Source: Treponema sp. (lineage in GTDB: Bacteria; Spirochaetota; Spirochaetia; Treponematales; Breznakiellaceae). Taken from it: 13,106 nucleotides of DNA. Below, piece after piece: positions 4,976 to 13,084 of the stretch. The notes beneath the pieces were generated by a model. The model had not been told where the DNA came from. It searched no databases and worked only from the letters and a program-made list of their open reading frames with translations. The translations under genes were made by a program, and so were the position numbers. The stretch is taken from assembly GCA_031257595.1 (NCBI GenBank), contig JAIROH010000074.1, positions 1 to 13,106 on the forward strand. The letters are read 5' to 3'. The stretch's first letter is position 1, and each line of letters starts with the position of its first letter.

Positions 4976-5899
4976 ATCGCGAGCTCCATTATATCTCTTA
5001 CACCGATACGTGGTCGCCTTCTGGTATATTGGAAAATGCACCTTTAAGCCGTCATCATAAGAAGGATCGCCCCATGCGCTTTCCCCGAGAATCTCATTCT
5101 CACTGGGAAGAAACAGGGAACAGGTCAGCCATGCCCAATTTACCCCGGATGACGGCCTGGTGGAAAGCAACCGCCTGACCGGGAGGATATAATCTCCTAT
5201 CTGGGCTTTCAGGGCATTCAGAAAGGCCGCCGTGGTTACGGTCGTTGCCCCGGCATAATCCCCGGTTCCGTCGCCGTTTGCCCCTTCGAGAAACGCCCTT
5301 ATTTCCGATGCCGCGTAACCGCCTGTATTGTCATTGGCCGGATTCATGCGTTTTTTCAGGGGTATGTTCCTGAACGTAAACAGCAGGTGATTCTTTGTGA
5401 CTTCGGTATCCCCGGCCTGCTTATATGTATTGAAACCGCTAAGAACTATGCGGTTGTTCAAATAACTGGCGTTCCATGCCTGTCCCGCCGTGCCGCCGTT
5501 TTCGGCGGGGATAGCCGACAGGTTGATACCGTCAAGATAGTCCCCTATCATAAGGCCGGAGAAGTTCGGGGTTCCGGTTCCGTTGCACAGGGTTCGTAGC
5601 GCCGCCATAGCGGACGGAATAGACGAAACCCCCAGCACGTTAAGGAGGTTGCGGCCCGTGCCGTCCACCATATCAGCGTGAGAATTGAGGGTGTTGAAGT
5701 TGGCGGCCTCTATCTGGTGGGCGTCATAAATCCCCTGCTCTATCTTGTTCATGTTCTCGACGCTGAACGGGGTCCCGGCCTGGGTTACCGCGTCCGGGGT
5801 GTTGGCCAGGACGACCGAAGTGGACGTTTCCGCCGACTTGGCGAACTTGTTCAGGCCCGTCCCCAGCCGGGGGAGCCAGTTTGTCTTTGTGTATGCCAT
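4847..5899 (-). CDS. Tail fibre with DUF6273/C-type-lectin-like variable tip
   Basis: The protein has 350 residues. ATG 5899 has AGGAG (about 5908-5912) upstream. The N-terminus (MAYTKTNWLPRLGTGLNKFA...FSVENMNKIEQGIYDAH) is typical of phage tail-fibre attachment regions. Residues about 150-350 match the DUF6273/formylglycine-fold lectin pattern: GGYAASEIRAFLEG, then LKAQIGDYILPVRRLL, then LFLPSENEILG, then a Trp-rich DWHWECSP, ending GCAPAFCIA. Such lectin domains are receptor-binding tips and are the usual variable proteins of diversity-generating retroelements. Between SP (314-315) and GCAP (342-345), 23 of 26 codons end in C or T and encode Ala, Asp, Ile, Ser, His, Tyr, Phe, Gly and Leu, all reachable from AAC/AAT by changing adenines. 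The fold call is fairly firm; diversification is inference, since no reverse transcriptase or template lies in the window. Confidence 0.72.
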   Translation of the reverse strand: MAYTKTNWLPRLGTGLNKFAKSAETSTSVVLANTPDAVTQAGTPFSVENMNKIEQGIYDAHQIEAANFNTLNSHADMVDGTGRNLLNVLGVSSIPSAMAALRTLCNGTGTPNFSGLMIGDYLDGINLSAIPAENGGTAGQAWNASYLNNRIVLSGFNTYKQAGDTEVTKNHLLFTFRNIPLKKRMNPANDNTGGYAASEIRAFLEGANGDGTGDYAGATTVTTAAFLNALKAQIGDYILPVRRLLSTRPSSGVNWAWLTCSLFLPSENEILGESAWGDPSYDDGLKVHFPIYQKATTYRCKRYNGARDWHWECSPAVASAADFAYIGAIGLAHSADASAIFGCAPAFCIA

Positions 5900-5977
5900 A
5901 GTTATCTCCTCTAAAAAAATTATTCTATTTCGCTTCGCGGATCGTTCTGGTAAACCACATCCGCGCGCGAGCCAGGC

Positions 5978-6682
5978 TTATCCAAGCAGAGACAATAGTC
6001 CGGGGTCTTCTGCTACCCATAATTCTGCAATATTAACGGTAATGGCCGGATATTCTGAGGGACGGCCATTTACATATACTGCCGCGTAGATATTAACAAC
6101 AGTACCGCCGGTAGACAAATTAATATTCTGAGTAATATTAGGCAATGATGTTGAGTTACTATTAATGAATGTTTGATCATTGACAGTTATTTTATAATAT
6201 ATTCCGCTAGCAGCCGTTCCCGTATTTTTAAATTGTACTTTGAGTCTAGCCGTCCCAGTTGCTACTGTCGTAATACTTTTTAAGAGGTTATAATATGGTT
6301 CCGTAGGAACATCCAAAAAGACCGGGGCTGGAGGGGATACAACATTATTACTTCGCAGTAAATAACTACTACCAGCGCTAACGGATCCTGTGACTATTAT
6401 ATTTTTCGCGTTCAGCGTCCCGCTGAATACCGCGTCGGATGCCGTCAGCCGCCCGTTTTCCAGCTTGAACCCCCTGAGTCCTCCTGACGGGTCATTGTCA
6501 ATAACGGCGTCCCCGTCTCTGGTAAACCTCGGCCCCCCGAATATCGCGCCATGCCGCCCATCATAGTCCTGTATTTCCAGCAAATTACTCGCGATCCGCT
6601 GAATCATAGCCGTTTTCGCTACCAAATCCCGTACCAGTATCGACATGAAGGTCCCGTCAGGCGCCCCTTCAGTCAAGTCCAT
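5978..6682 (-). CDS. 3' fragment of the tail-tip gene, cut off by a MITE-like insertion
   Basis: The 234-residue frame starts at ATG 6682, but this Met was internal before the insertion: joining across 6686-6822 restores ...NPYVAALMDLTEGAPDGTF. The first 110 residues (SILVRDLVAKTAMIQRIASN, then YDGRHGAIFGG, then GFKLENGRLTASDAVFSGTL) are the conserved C-terminal part of tail-tip/central fibre proteins. Residues about 125-234 are beta-rich and Asn/Thr/Ser-rich (FINSNSTSLPNITQNINLST) and are encoded by markedly AT-rich DNA (about 6030-6400), unlike the GC-rich neighbours, which suggests an exchanged tip domain. There is no good ribosome binding site before 6682, so production of this piece would depend on re-initiation. 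It is listed as coding because the frame is intact, but it is functionally part of a broken gene. Confidence 0.7.
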   Translation of the reverse strand: MDLTEGAPDGTFMSILVRDLVAKTAMIQRIASNLLEIQDYDGRHGAIFGGPRFTRDGDAVIDNDPSGGLRGFKLENGRLTASDAVFSGTLNAKNIIVTGSVSAGSSYLLRSNNVVSPPAPVFLDVPTEPYYNLLKSITTVATGTARLKVQFKNTGTAASGIYYKITVNDQTFINSNSTSLPNITQNINLSTGGTVVNIYAAVYVNGRPSEYPAITVNIAELWVAEDPGLLSLLG

Positions 6683-6685
6683 AAG

Positions 6686-6695
6686 CGCCGCTACG
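6686..6695. repeat. Target-site duplication, left copy
   Basis: CGCCGCTACG, identical to 6823-6832, directly abuts the left inverted repeat of the MITE-like element. The similarity extends further (16 bases with one mismatch, 6685-6700 against 6822-6837), because the target happened to hold an AGGG-like sequence resembling the element end. Confidence 0.85.
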
Positions 6696-6822
6696 CAGGG
6701 CTAGCGCATATAAAATTGTATCTCTTTATATTACAAGGAATTACAAAACTGTAGGCAAAACAATTTGTATTAACTAATTCATTATCCCATAAGGAATTAT
6801 AAATTTATATGCGCTGGCCCTG
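6696..6822. mobile_element. 127-bp MITE-like element, ISAs1-type ends
   Basis: Terminal inverted repeats CAGGGCTAGCGCATATAAA (6696-6714) and TTTATATGCGCTGGCCCTG (6804-6822) match at 18 of 19 positions. The flanks carry an identical 10-bp direct repeat CGCCGCTACG (6686-6695 and 6823-6832), the target duplication. Removing the element plus one copy (137 bp) restores an open frame between the two parts of the tail-tip gene. The inside is AT-rich, has no ORF, and holds two similar words (ACAAGGAATTACAA at 6733-6746, ATAAGGAATTATAA at 6789-6802). CAGGG termini with 8-10-bp duplications are what I recall for the ISAs1 family, so it may be moved in trans by such a transposase. The family link is from memory. 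Confidence 0.85.
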
Positions 6823-9800
6823 CGCCGCTACGTAGGGGTTTGTATCAAAGTTCCCGTTGCCGTCTATCGGTATCGCTTCCCAACCCGTACCGTTCCAGCG
6901 CATACAATAGCCTTTCTGCCAGGTATCCACTGTAGTACCGACATAGGCAACCCAATCGCCTTTCTCGGCGGTAATCTCGCCGCCCAGTTTAAGCGTTACC
7001 TTCCCGGTGTTCCCGGTATCGGCGATGCTCGTAACCCCCCGGTAGCGCGGCGCGGGACTTCCCTGCGGCCCTGTATCTCCGTCTTTCCCGTCTTTTCCCG
7101 GTGTTCCGGGTGTACCCCCTCTGACTTTTGTGACGCCAAAAACCGCCTCGTAGGTCTTCCCGTGGTACGCCGCCTTTACCGTGATGCTGTTTACGTCGCT
7201 TAGCTGCGCCGTGCCGGATACCGTTATCAGCCCGTATCTGTCTATCGTCACCCCGCCGGGCGCGCCGGTAAGCGTCCAGACAACCGGGTATCCAAGGGTA
7301 GGATAGAAGCCCCCCGGCATGGGATCGAACAGGTTCCCCGGATAGTACACGATGTCCACCCTGGCCGCTTCCGCTACCTCCATCGCGGCGTTTATCTCCA
7401 GGGTTCCCTTATATAGCATCGCCTTGGCCGTAAACGGCAGCCCCCGCAACGGGTTCCCCAGATGATCGCACTGAATCACCTCGTTGTCCGGTAAAAGATT
7501 AAGCGTTATCGGGCTTTCCCCGTCCAGCGTCTTGCCCACGGTGAACATGCGGGTATAGGTAACGTCCTTGTATACGGCTTTAACCTTGATGCGGTTAAGA
7601 TTACCCAGGGCCGCGTTTGAAGCGACGGTGATGGTGCCGTCGCTCGCGATACTCACCACGGAAGGCGGCGCTTCAAGCGACCAGGCCGCGCTTGCCGGCG
7701 TGGTACCATCGTACAACGCGGCCTTCGTGGTTAAAGGCAGCGCCCCCGGATAGGGGACGCCATAGGCGTCACAATTAACGGAAGTGTTCTCGTTTTCGAT
7801 GTCAACAGTTATGGAGTTATCCCCGTTGGTCCCGTTTGTCCCGTCGGACAAAACGGGAATACGCTCGCTATCAAGTAATGCCTGGCCGTCATAAAGCCTG
7901 AACTCTATCCAACTAAGTGTTCCCACCGTAACAGGGCCGGTATAAGCTGTTTCCGTGGAAGACGCCGAGGTTATATATTTCAGGATTTTGTCCGACGGAA
8001 CGGGGGCGTTATTCCCGACAATTTTTTGCTGGGCGCAGTTGATTGCCTCAGGCGTGTTGTTTCCCGCCGCGTCCCGCTTGATCACGTTCGCGCCGGGTAA
8101 AAGCTCATATACCGTCGCGCTGAACCCCTCCAGGGTTTTGGTTATCGTGAGCATCCGGGTATAGGTGTTCCCCCGGTACGCGGCCAAAACCAGAATATTG
8201 TTAGCCCGTTCAAGTTCGGCGTTTTCGGCAACGGTGATCGTCCCGTCCTGGGCTATGCTGATACCCCTAGCCGCGGGTCCCAGATACCAGAACGGGCTTA
8301 CTCGTTCCGTACCCTTGTAAAATACGGCTTTCGTAACAAGCGGCAATTCGCCGGGGTAAGGCACGCCGTAGGAGTCGCAGGGGATAGACGTGTTTTCATT
8401 CTCGATGTCGATTATCACCGGGGCTTCCCCGTCTTTGACTTTTACCAGGGTCAGGACGGCTGAGTATTCCACGCCGTCATAAAAGGCGCGTACCGTGATT
8501 TCCGCCTTGTCTTCCGGCAATTCGGCAATGGTGATGATCCCGTTCTGATCGATGCTGCCCCGGGATATGTTCCACTGTACCGCGCGTACCGGGTAAAAGC
8601 CGTCAAGCATGGGATCGAAAATATCCCCCGGGTAGTACACGATATTTTTGGCCGCGACATTGGCCTTGAACGCGGCGTAGGTTACCGGGGTATTGCCGTT
8701 GTACAGTACCGCCTGGGTAGTTACCGGCAGGCTGTAGGGTTCCCCATATTCGTCAGCCCTGACGGTGATATTCTGGTTGGCGAGGTCGAGATATACCGGC
8801 GCCGCGCCGTCAGCCAGTACCGGGACGCGCTCTTTGTCCAGAAGCACGTCTCCGTCATACAGGCGGAACTCGATCCAGTCCCAGAGGGGATTTACGGTTA
8901 TTTCCTCTGTATAGGGCAATTCGTCTGCCTCAACAGTCAGCCTGGCGGGATAAAAATCCCCGAGCGCAGGCTCATACGGATCTCCCGGATAATGGAGTAT
9001 TTCAAAAATCGCGGAGTCTACAATCACTTTGAACGACGCCGCGTACCTGAGGGTTTTATCCGAGGGGACCGGCAGGCCGCTGCCGGTTATCGACACTTGG
9101 GCGCATGATATTCGGTATGGCTCGGTTACGCCGTCGTACACCCTGATGACCGAGGCGCCTGGCTGTAGTTCGTAGGTTTTTGACGGCTCCCCTTCGGAAA
9201 GAACAAAGACCCGCTCGCTGTCCAGCAGCGTCTGTCCGTCATAAAGCCTGAACTCTATCCAGTCCCAGGCCACGGCAACGGGGCCGGTGTAAGCTGTTTC
9301 GTTCTCGTTGGCGGAGGTGATGTATTTGATGGTTTTGTCCGAAGGTTCCGGGGGGCTGCCGCCCGTGACGACCTGCTGGGAGCAGGCGATCTCGGACGGC
9401 CGGGCTTCCCCGGCGGCGTCCCGCACGATCATGGGGACGCTTGGGACAAGATGGTATACCGTGGCGGGGGGGCCGTCGGACAGTACCGGTATCCGTTCCC
9501 TGTCCAGGAGGGTGTCCCCGTCGTAGAGACGGAACTCTATCCAGTCCCAATCGCCTACCGTTACCGGCTCCGTGTAGGGCGTTTCCGTCCCGCTTTTTGA
9601 CGTGGCGTATTTCAGAGTTTTGTCCGACGGTACGGGCGGGGAATCCCCGGTTATTGCCTGCTGTATACACGTAACAGCAGGCGGATCAATCACGCCGGTG
9701 TTATAGCGTTTAATCACGGAAACGCCGGTTAATAATTGGTAAATTGTCGCGGGCAGGCCGGGATCTCCGGGCGGGCCTATAATGCTTTCGTTTACCCGAA

Positions 9801-11265
9801 GCGACCCCGCTGTTTCCTCAATATGTTTTACCATCTCGTTATATTCATTGATACCGATAGCGCCGTATTTATAAACGGGATTTCCGACGGTAATTTCGCG
9901 CTTGTACAACAGGGCCGCCGTATCGATGCCGCTGTCGTCCCTCATGAAGGCGACAATTCCCACGTCAACCAAATCATTCAGACCGAAGGAGTATTCAAAA
10001 TCGGAATACAGGTTGTCGGCGGCTTTCGCGTCGGCCAGCGCTCCCGCCGAATCAGCGTCAAACAGACAGGTGCTCGTATAGCTGTCCCTCGTTACCGCGT
10101 CCCCGGGGACCGCGATCTTTACTTTGCTGGACCGTATAAGCGCGTCGCCTCTTATCTCGAAGTACCTCAGATACCGGGTGCCCGCATCGGTTATATCGCC
10201 GTTTTCGTCGTAAACAGGGGCGGCGTTGTTTTTGAACGCTATACGGGCTCTGCGGCCTTCAAAGTGCTGGACGTCGATTGAGATGTCCGCGTCGGCGTCC
10301 CATTCGACGATGTGGTTCTTGGAATTAAGCAGACTCAGGTCGTCGTTTTTTAACCGTGAAGTCCGGCTGTTGTACGGTATGTCAAGCCACTGCGAGTTGT
10401 AAGTCTGGTAGATCTCCTGTATGTCGGAATCTTTCGGGTAATAGTCCCCGGCCGCTATGCCTACGCCGGGAAACGTCCCCTCCTCAAGGGACGAACTCAC
10501 GGACGGCGCGTCGCGGTATAAGAGCGCTCCCTTTATCTCGGAAGTTTTCGCCCATTCTATTTCCACCCCGTCCGTGTACCTGGCTTTTTTCTGCCATGCG
10601 AACGGAACCACGGTGCTTTTATTGCCGGAAACGTTTATATCGACAGCAAACTGTTTTTTTGTCCACGGCCTGGTGATTATTTTGCCGTTCGCGTCCGTTG
10701 TAAGCACGTACAGATATTCCGAGAGCAGCGTGTCGAGAATCGACCGGTAACTGTCCTGCCCCCGCGTCAGGTATACGCACTTCACGGGGGCCGGAACGGC
10801 GTCAACCGGCCCGATGTCGGATGGGACGTATCCTGCTTTTTGGATAAGGGTATGAAACAGCGACCGGGCGGGAGCGGCGGGATCGCAAACCGGGTAGTCC
10901 TCGTAAACAAGATCTTCCGTGGTTTTTTCGTCAAGGAGATAGGTGTTGTCGACGGCTTCCAGGCGTATGTCTCCGAGATGGTCGTCCCTCTGCTGGGTGA
11001 AGCCCGGCTCCATCACCCCGGTAAAGAGGGCGGCGCCGGTTTCCCTGTTTGAAATTTGTACTTTTATGCGCCGGTTGGTCGATTTAAGCAAATCGGCGAA
11101 AGGGCGGTCGTGTTTAACCTCCATAGACGCGGTGTCAACACAGGACGTTTTATTCTCGTTAAACAGCTGGTTGGTGATCGACACGGACCCCGCGCGCACG
11201 ATGCCGCTTATGTCTTTCCGGGAGCCGTCGGGGAAGGTTAACAGAACGGTTACGTTTCTGATCAT
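6805..11265 (-). CDS. Giant tail-tip/hub protein, 5' part of an interrupted gene
   Basis: 1486 residues; ATG 11265 overlaps the tape-measure TGA as ATGA. Residues 1-490 look like a tail hub/baseplate (Tal or gp27-like) domain. A GPPGDPG linker at 497-503 leads to eight repeated domains of two kinds. Type A (about 90 residues; VPSDKTLKY...WIEFRLYDG..LLD.ER.PVLSDG) is at 508-599, 604-692, 698-820 and 1053-1142. Type B, Ig/BACON-like (IENENTS...CD.YGVPYPG...DGTITVA), is at 823-946, 949-1047, 1152-1249 and 1252-1384. A collagen-like stretch (1384-1402) and a small beta domain (1405-1470) follow. The last five residues, QGQRI, come from the inserted MITE; the intact protein would have about 1716 residues. 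Repeat A/B domains probably form a long shaft exposing receptor-binding domains. Loss of the tip likely harms host adsorption. Confidence 0.82.
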   Translation of the reverse strand: MIRNVTVLLTFPDGSRKDISGIVRAGSVSITNQLFNENKTSCVDTASMEVKHDRPFADLLKSTNRRIKVQISNRETGAALFTGVMEPGFTQQRDDHLGDIRLEAVDNTYLLDEKTTEDLVYEDYPVCDPAAPARSLFHTLIQKAGYVPSDIGPVDAVPAPVKCVYLTRGQDSYRSILDTLLSEYLYVLTTDANGKIITRPWTKKQFAVDINVSGNKSTVVPFAWQKKARYTDGVEIEWAKTSEIKGALLYRDAPSVSSSLEEGTFPGVGIAAGDYYPKDSDIQEIYQTYNSQWLDIPYNSRTSRLKNDDLSLLNSKNHIVEWDADADISIDVQHFEGRRARIAFKNNAAPVYDENGDITDAGTRYLRYFEIRGDALIRSSKVKIAVPGDAVTRDSYTSTCLFDADSAGALADAKAADNLYSDFEYSFGLNDLVDVGIVAFMRDDSGIDTAALLYKREITVGNPVYKYGAIGINEYNEMVKHIEETAGSLRVNESIIGPPGDPGLPATIYQLLTGVSVIKRYNTGVIDPPAVTCIQQAITGDSPPVPSDKTLKYATSKSGTETPYTEPVTVGDWDWIEFRLYDGDTLLDRERIPVLSDGPPATVYHLVPSVPMIVRDAAGEARPSEIACSQQVVTGGSPPEPSDKTIKYITSANENETAYTGPVAVAWDWIEFRLYDGQTLLDSERVFVLSEGEPSKTYELQPGASVIRVYDGVTEPYRISCAQVSITGSGLPVPSDKTLRYAASFKVIVDSAIFEILHYPGDPYEPALGDFYPARLTVEADELPYTEEITVNPLWDWIEFRLYDGDVLLDKERVPVLADGAAPVYLDLANQNITVRADEYGEPYSLPVTTQAVLYNGNTPVTYAAFKANVAAKNIVYYPGDIFDPMLDGFYPVRAVQWNISRGSIDQNGIITIAELPEDKAEITVRAFYDGVEYSAVLTLVKVKDGEAPVIIDIENENTSIPCDSYGVPYPGELPLVTKAVFYKGTERVSPFWYLGPAARGISIAQDGTITVAENAELERANNILVLAAYRGNTYTRMLTITKTLEGFSATVYELLPGANVIKRDAAGNNTPEAINCAQQKIVGNNAPVPSDKILKYITSASSTETAYTGPVTVGTLSWIEFRLYDGQALLDSERIPVLSDGTNGTNGDNSITVDIENENTSVNCDAYGVPYPGALPLTTKAALYDGTTPASAAWSLEAPPSVVSIASDGTITVASNAALGNLNRIKVKAVYKDVTYTRMFTVGKTLDGESPITLNLLPDNEVIQCDHLGNPLRGLPFTAKAMLYKGTLEINAAMEVAEAARVDIVYYPGNLFDPMPGGFYPTLGYPVVWTLTGAPGGVTIDRYGLITVSGTAQLSDVNSITVKAAYHGKTYEAVFGVTKVRGGTPGTPGKDGKDGDTGPQGSPAPRYRGVTSIADTGNTGKVTLKLGGEITAEKGDWVAYVGTTVDTWQKGYCMRWNGTGWEAIPIDGNGNFDTNPYVAAQGQRI
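6823..6832. repeat. Target-site duplication, right copy
   Basis: CGCCGCTACG, the second copy of the 10-bp duplication, abuts the right inverted repeat. On the coding (minus) strand it encodes the end of ...NPYVAA, the last residues of the original protein before the frame enters the element and stops after QGQRI. Confidence 0.85.
7285..7386 (-). repeat. YPGD/FYP inserted module, copy 3 (in domain B4)
   Basis: This encodes residues 1294-1327, with core IVYYPGNLFDPMPGGFYP. It interrupts domain B4 between GTLEINA and VVWTLTG, compared with B3 (GTTPASAAWSLE) and B2, which lack it. The DNA word ATCGTGTACTA followed by CCGGGG and TTCGATCCCATG is shared with the copy at 8581-8676. Confidence 0.7.
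8581..8676 (-). repeat. YPGD/FYP inserted module, copy 2 (in domain B1)
   Basis: This encodes residues 864-895, with core IVYYPGDIFDPMLDGFYP. It interrupts domain B1 between GNTPVTY and VQWNIS. It is closest to copy 3 at both protein and DNA level, and is in frame. Confidence 0.7.
8923..9033 (-). repeat. YPGD/FYP inserted module, copy 1 (in domain A3)
   Basis: This encodes residues 745-781, with core ILHYPGDPYEPALGDFYP. It interrupts type A domain A3 between SDKTLRYAAS and ELPYTEEITV, where A1, A2 and A4 have only about four residues. It is the most diverged copy, but it keeps FK..V near its start and YPAR at its end, as in copy 2. Confidence 0.6.
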
Positions 11266-13084
11266 ATCCTTCCCCTTCTGGCAAGCGCTTTCCCCGCCTC
11301 CTGTAATTTCACGTACAGGTCGTCGACGCCGTATACAGGCGCGTTGATATTAATGACGATACCCTCCCCTCCGCCGGGGCCGTAGAGATTTGGGGACCCG
11401 ATGGGCGTAACCTGTACCCGCTCGCGGCCGCCCGGGTTGTCTCCGACAATCATCGTCTGGGGGCCGCTGGTGATAAAATCCGCCCCGGCGGCGGCGCCCT
11501 TCGGCCTTACGGTCGGAATAATGGGTGTCGGCGGGCCCCAGGTGTCCAGTTCCGATTCTATGTGGGGGTTTCTGTTGTCTTTCGTGAGCTCGGCCGCCCA
11601 GTTGGCAAGCCAGGCGGTATCAAGGCCGACGTTTGTTTTAAGGCCCGCGTATTTTTCTACCAAAAGGTTGTAATCATACAGCGCGTCAATTATTTCATTT
11701 ATTGATTCCGCCGATTCTATTTTCTCTAACGTTTCGTCAAGGGATTTCTGGGATTTCATTAGTGACTCGAAGACTTGACCCTGTTCATATCCGCTTAGTT
11801 TACTATATTCATAAAAATCATAATAATCTTTATAGGTTTTACCCTGAAGCCCTTTGGCCTTTTCCGCGACAACGGCCAGCGTGTCCGTCTTCGCTTCCTC
11901 GAGCCGTTCCGGCGCCTCCGCTATCCATTCCTCGGCCTTTTCCGCTTTTTCAATTTCGTCTTCTTCCGCGCCGATTTTTGCGTTGATCGTGTTTCGTAGT
12001 TCGTCCCCCCTTCTTTGAAATTCTTCCGTGCTTATAATATTTCTGTCCCACAGGTCTTTTAAAATTTCGTATTCCCTTGAAAACGTTTCCTCAAGTTTGT
12101 CGATGTTTTCTTTCCGTAATTTTTTTTCGTCTTCCAGTTGCTGTCGTATGATTTTTATGCGCTCGGCGGCCAGTTTTCTCTCCGCGTCGATGACCGGCTG
12201 CATGATATACTTGTCGTAATCAACGCCGGACGAGCCCCCTCCTCTGGCCCCAAAGAGTCCGCCTATAATACCCGATACGCCCCCCAGGGCGAGCAGGGCA
12301 ATCCCCGGAGCGAACTGCCCGGCGATAATCAGTTTCAGCCCGGCGGCTATCGCGAGGGAAGAAGTCTGCCTGATTATCTCGGCGGCAAACTGTTTTGCCG
12401 CCTGAAGCGCCGCGTCGGCCGCGTTTGCGTCGTTCGCCCACGCCTCGCCGATGCTTTCAAAGACGTTCTGGATACCTCCCGCCAGCATCATCTGGTACTG
12501 CTCTTTCAGGGTGTCGGTGAAATCTTCAATGATCGCGGCCGCTTCATCCGCTTTTTTAAGCTTTTCCAGCTGGTCCATGTAGTCTTCGTATGCCGTTATC
12601 TGCGCCAGCAGCGCCCCGTTGGCGCGTAATCTTTCAACGCCCAGTTGGCGCTCCGACTTTCCGTAGTTATCTACGGTCGTCCGCGCTTCTTCCAATATTC
12701 CGTTTACCGTTTCCTGGTTTTTCTTTTCCTCGTCCTGTCTTTGCCGTACCGCCGCCGTAGCTTCGGCGTATCTTGACGCCTCGGCCGCCGCCCGCTTCGC
12801 GGCCTCGGCTAACTGGTCGTAGCCTATCGCGCTACGGAACAGCAGTTCAGCCGCCTCCCGCGCCTCGTCGGTTTTATAAATATCATTGTTCTGAACCAGC
12901 GCGGCCATCACCCTCCGGGCGGTGTTTAACCTGTCCTGTTCGGTGACTGTCTCCCCTATGAGGCTTTTTTCATATTCCATCACGCTGATCTGTCTGTTGT
13001 ACGACCGCAGGGCGTCGTCGAAAGACTTTCCCGCGTTTTGCTGCATCTGTACGGCGGCTTCTTCTTCCTGCCGCGCCGCTTCCG
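11262..13084 (-). CDS. Tail tape measure protein, C-terminal part (partial)
   Basis: The frame is open from the contig edge; the Met at 13046 is internal, because the twelve codons before it (EAARQEEEAAVQ) continue the same helical composition up to the adapter at 13085. About 606 residues are visible. They are Ala/Glu/Lys-rich helices with strong coiled-coil character, a hydrophobic Gly/Ala segment encoded at about 12252-12365 (SLAIAAGLKLIIAGQFAPGI, then ALLALGGVSGIIGGLFG), another long coiled coil, and a Gly-rich C-terminus (GADFITSGPQTMIVGDNPGG). This is the usual C-terminal pattern of phage tape measure proteins, which set tail length and may help DNA cross the membrane. It directly precedes the hub gene with an ATGA overlap; no separate Dit gene lies between them. 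The 5' part is missing. Confidence 0.8.

Larger units (their letters stand above)
7114..9744 (-). repeat. Array of eight domain repeats, types A and B
   Basis: The order in the protein is A1 (9469-9744), A2 (9190-9456), A3 (8806-9174), B1 (8428-8799), B2 (8125-8421), A4 (7840-8109), B3 (7519-7812), B4 (7114-7512). B2-A4-B3 reads as a duplicated unit. The A copies keep the words TGGATAGAGTTC-like (WIEF) and CTTTATGAC-like (LYD) at DNA level, so unequal recombination could change shaft length. Confidence 0.8.

Noticed and set aside
3399..4976. Longer upstream starts for the small lysis genes and the chaperone (for example 3497, 3754, 4155, 4558, 4976)
   Set aside because: The extensions overlap the upstream genes, have odd composition, and the internal ATGs have ribosome binding sites or ATGA couplings.
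5936..5965. 7-bp inverted repeat CGCGGAT/ATCCGCG as terminator between tail-tip and fibre genes
   Set aside because: The loop is 16 bases and the T-run on the minus strand is about 17 bases away; too weak to call.
6715..6803. Promoter within the MITE that could drive the 3' tail-tip fragment
   Set aside because: Several AT-rich words resemble -10 boxes, but none has a matching -35 at good spacing that stands out from the AT-rich background.
2410..7113. Search for a DGR reverse transcriptase, Avd-like gene or template repeat near the fibre gene
   Set aside because: Every frame in this stretch is accounted for by other genes, and no Asn-codon-rich near-copy of the variable region was seen; the retroelement core, if any, is outside the window.
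9239..9670. Long minus-strand frame inside the tail-tip gene (143 codons), plus other long frames on both strands there
   Set aside because: They lie within the repeat-rich 1486-codon gene in other frames, have Arg/Pro/Gly-rich shadow composition, and lack ribosome binding sites.
7114..9744. Repeated sequence considered as a CRISPR array or DNA satellite
   Set aside because: The period is about 270-370 bp, the repeats are coding and in frame, and they correspond to protein domains.
13044..13046. ATG as the true start of the tape measure protein
   Set aside because: The frame stays open and protein-like up to the adapter at 13085, there is no ribosome binding site, and the visible length is short for a tape measure protein.
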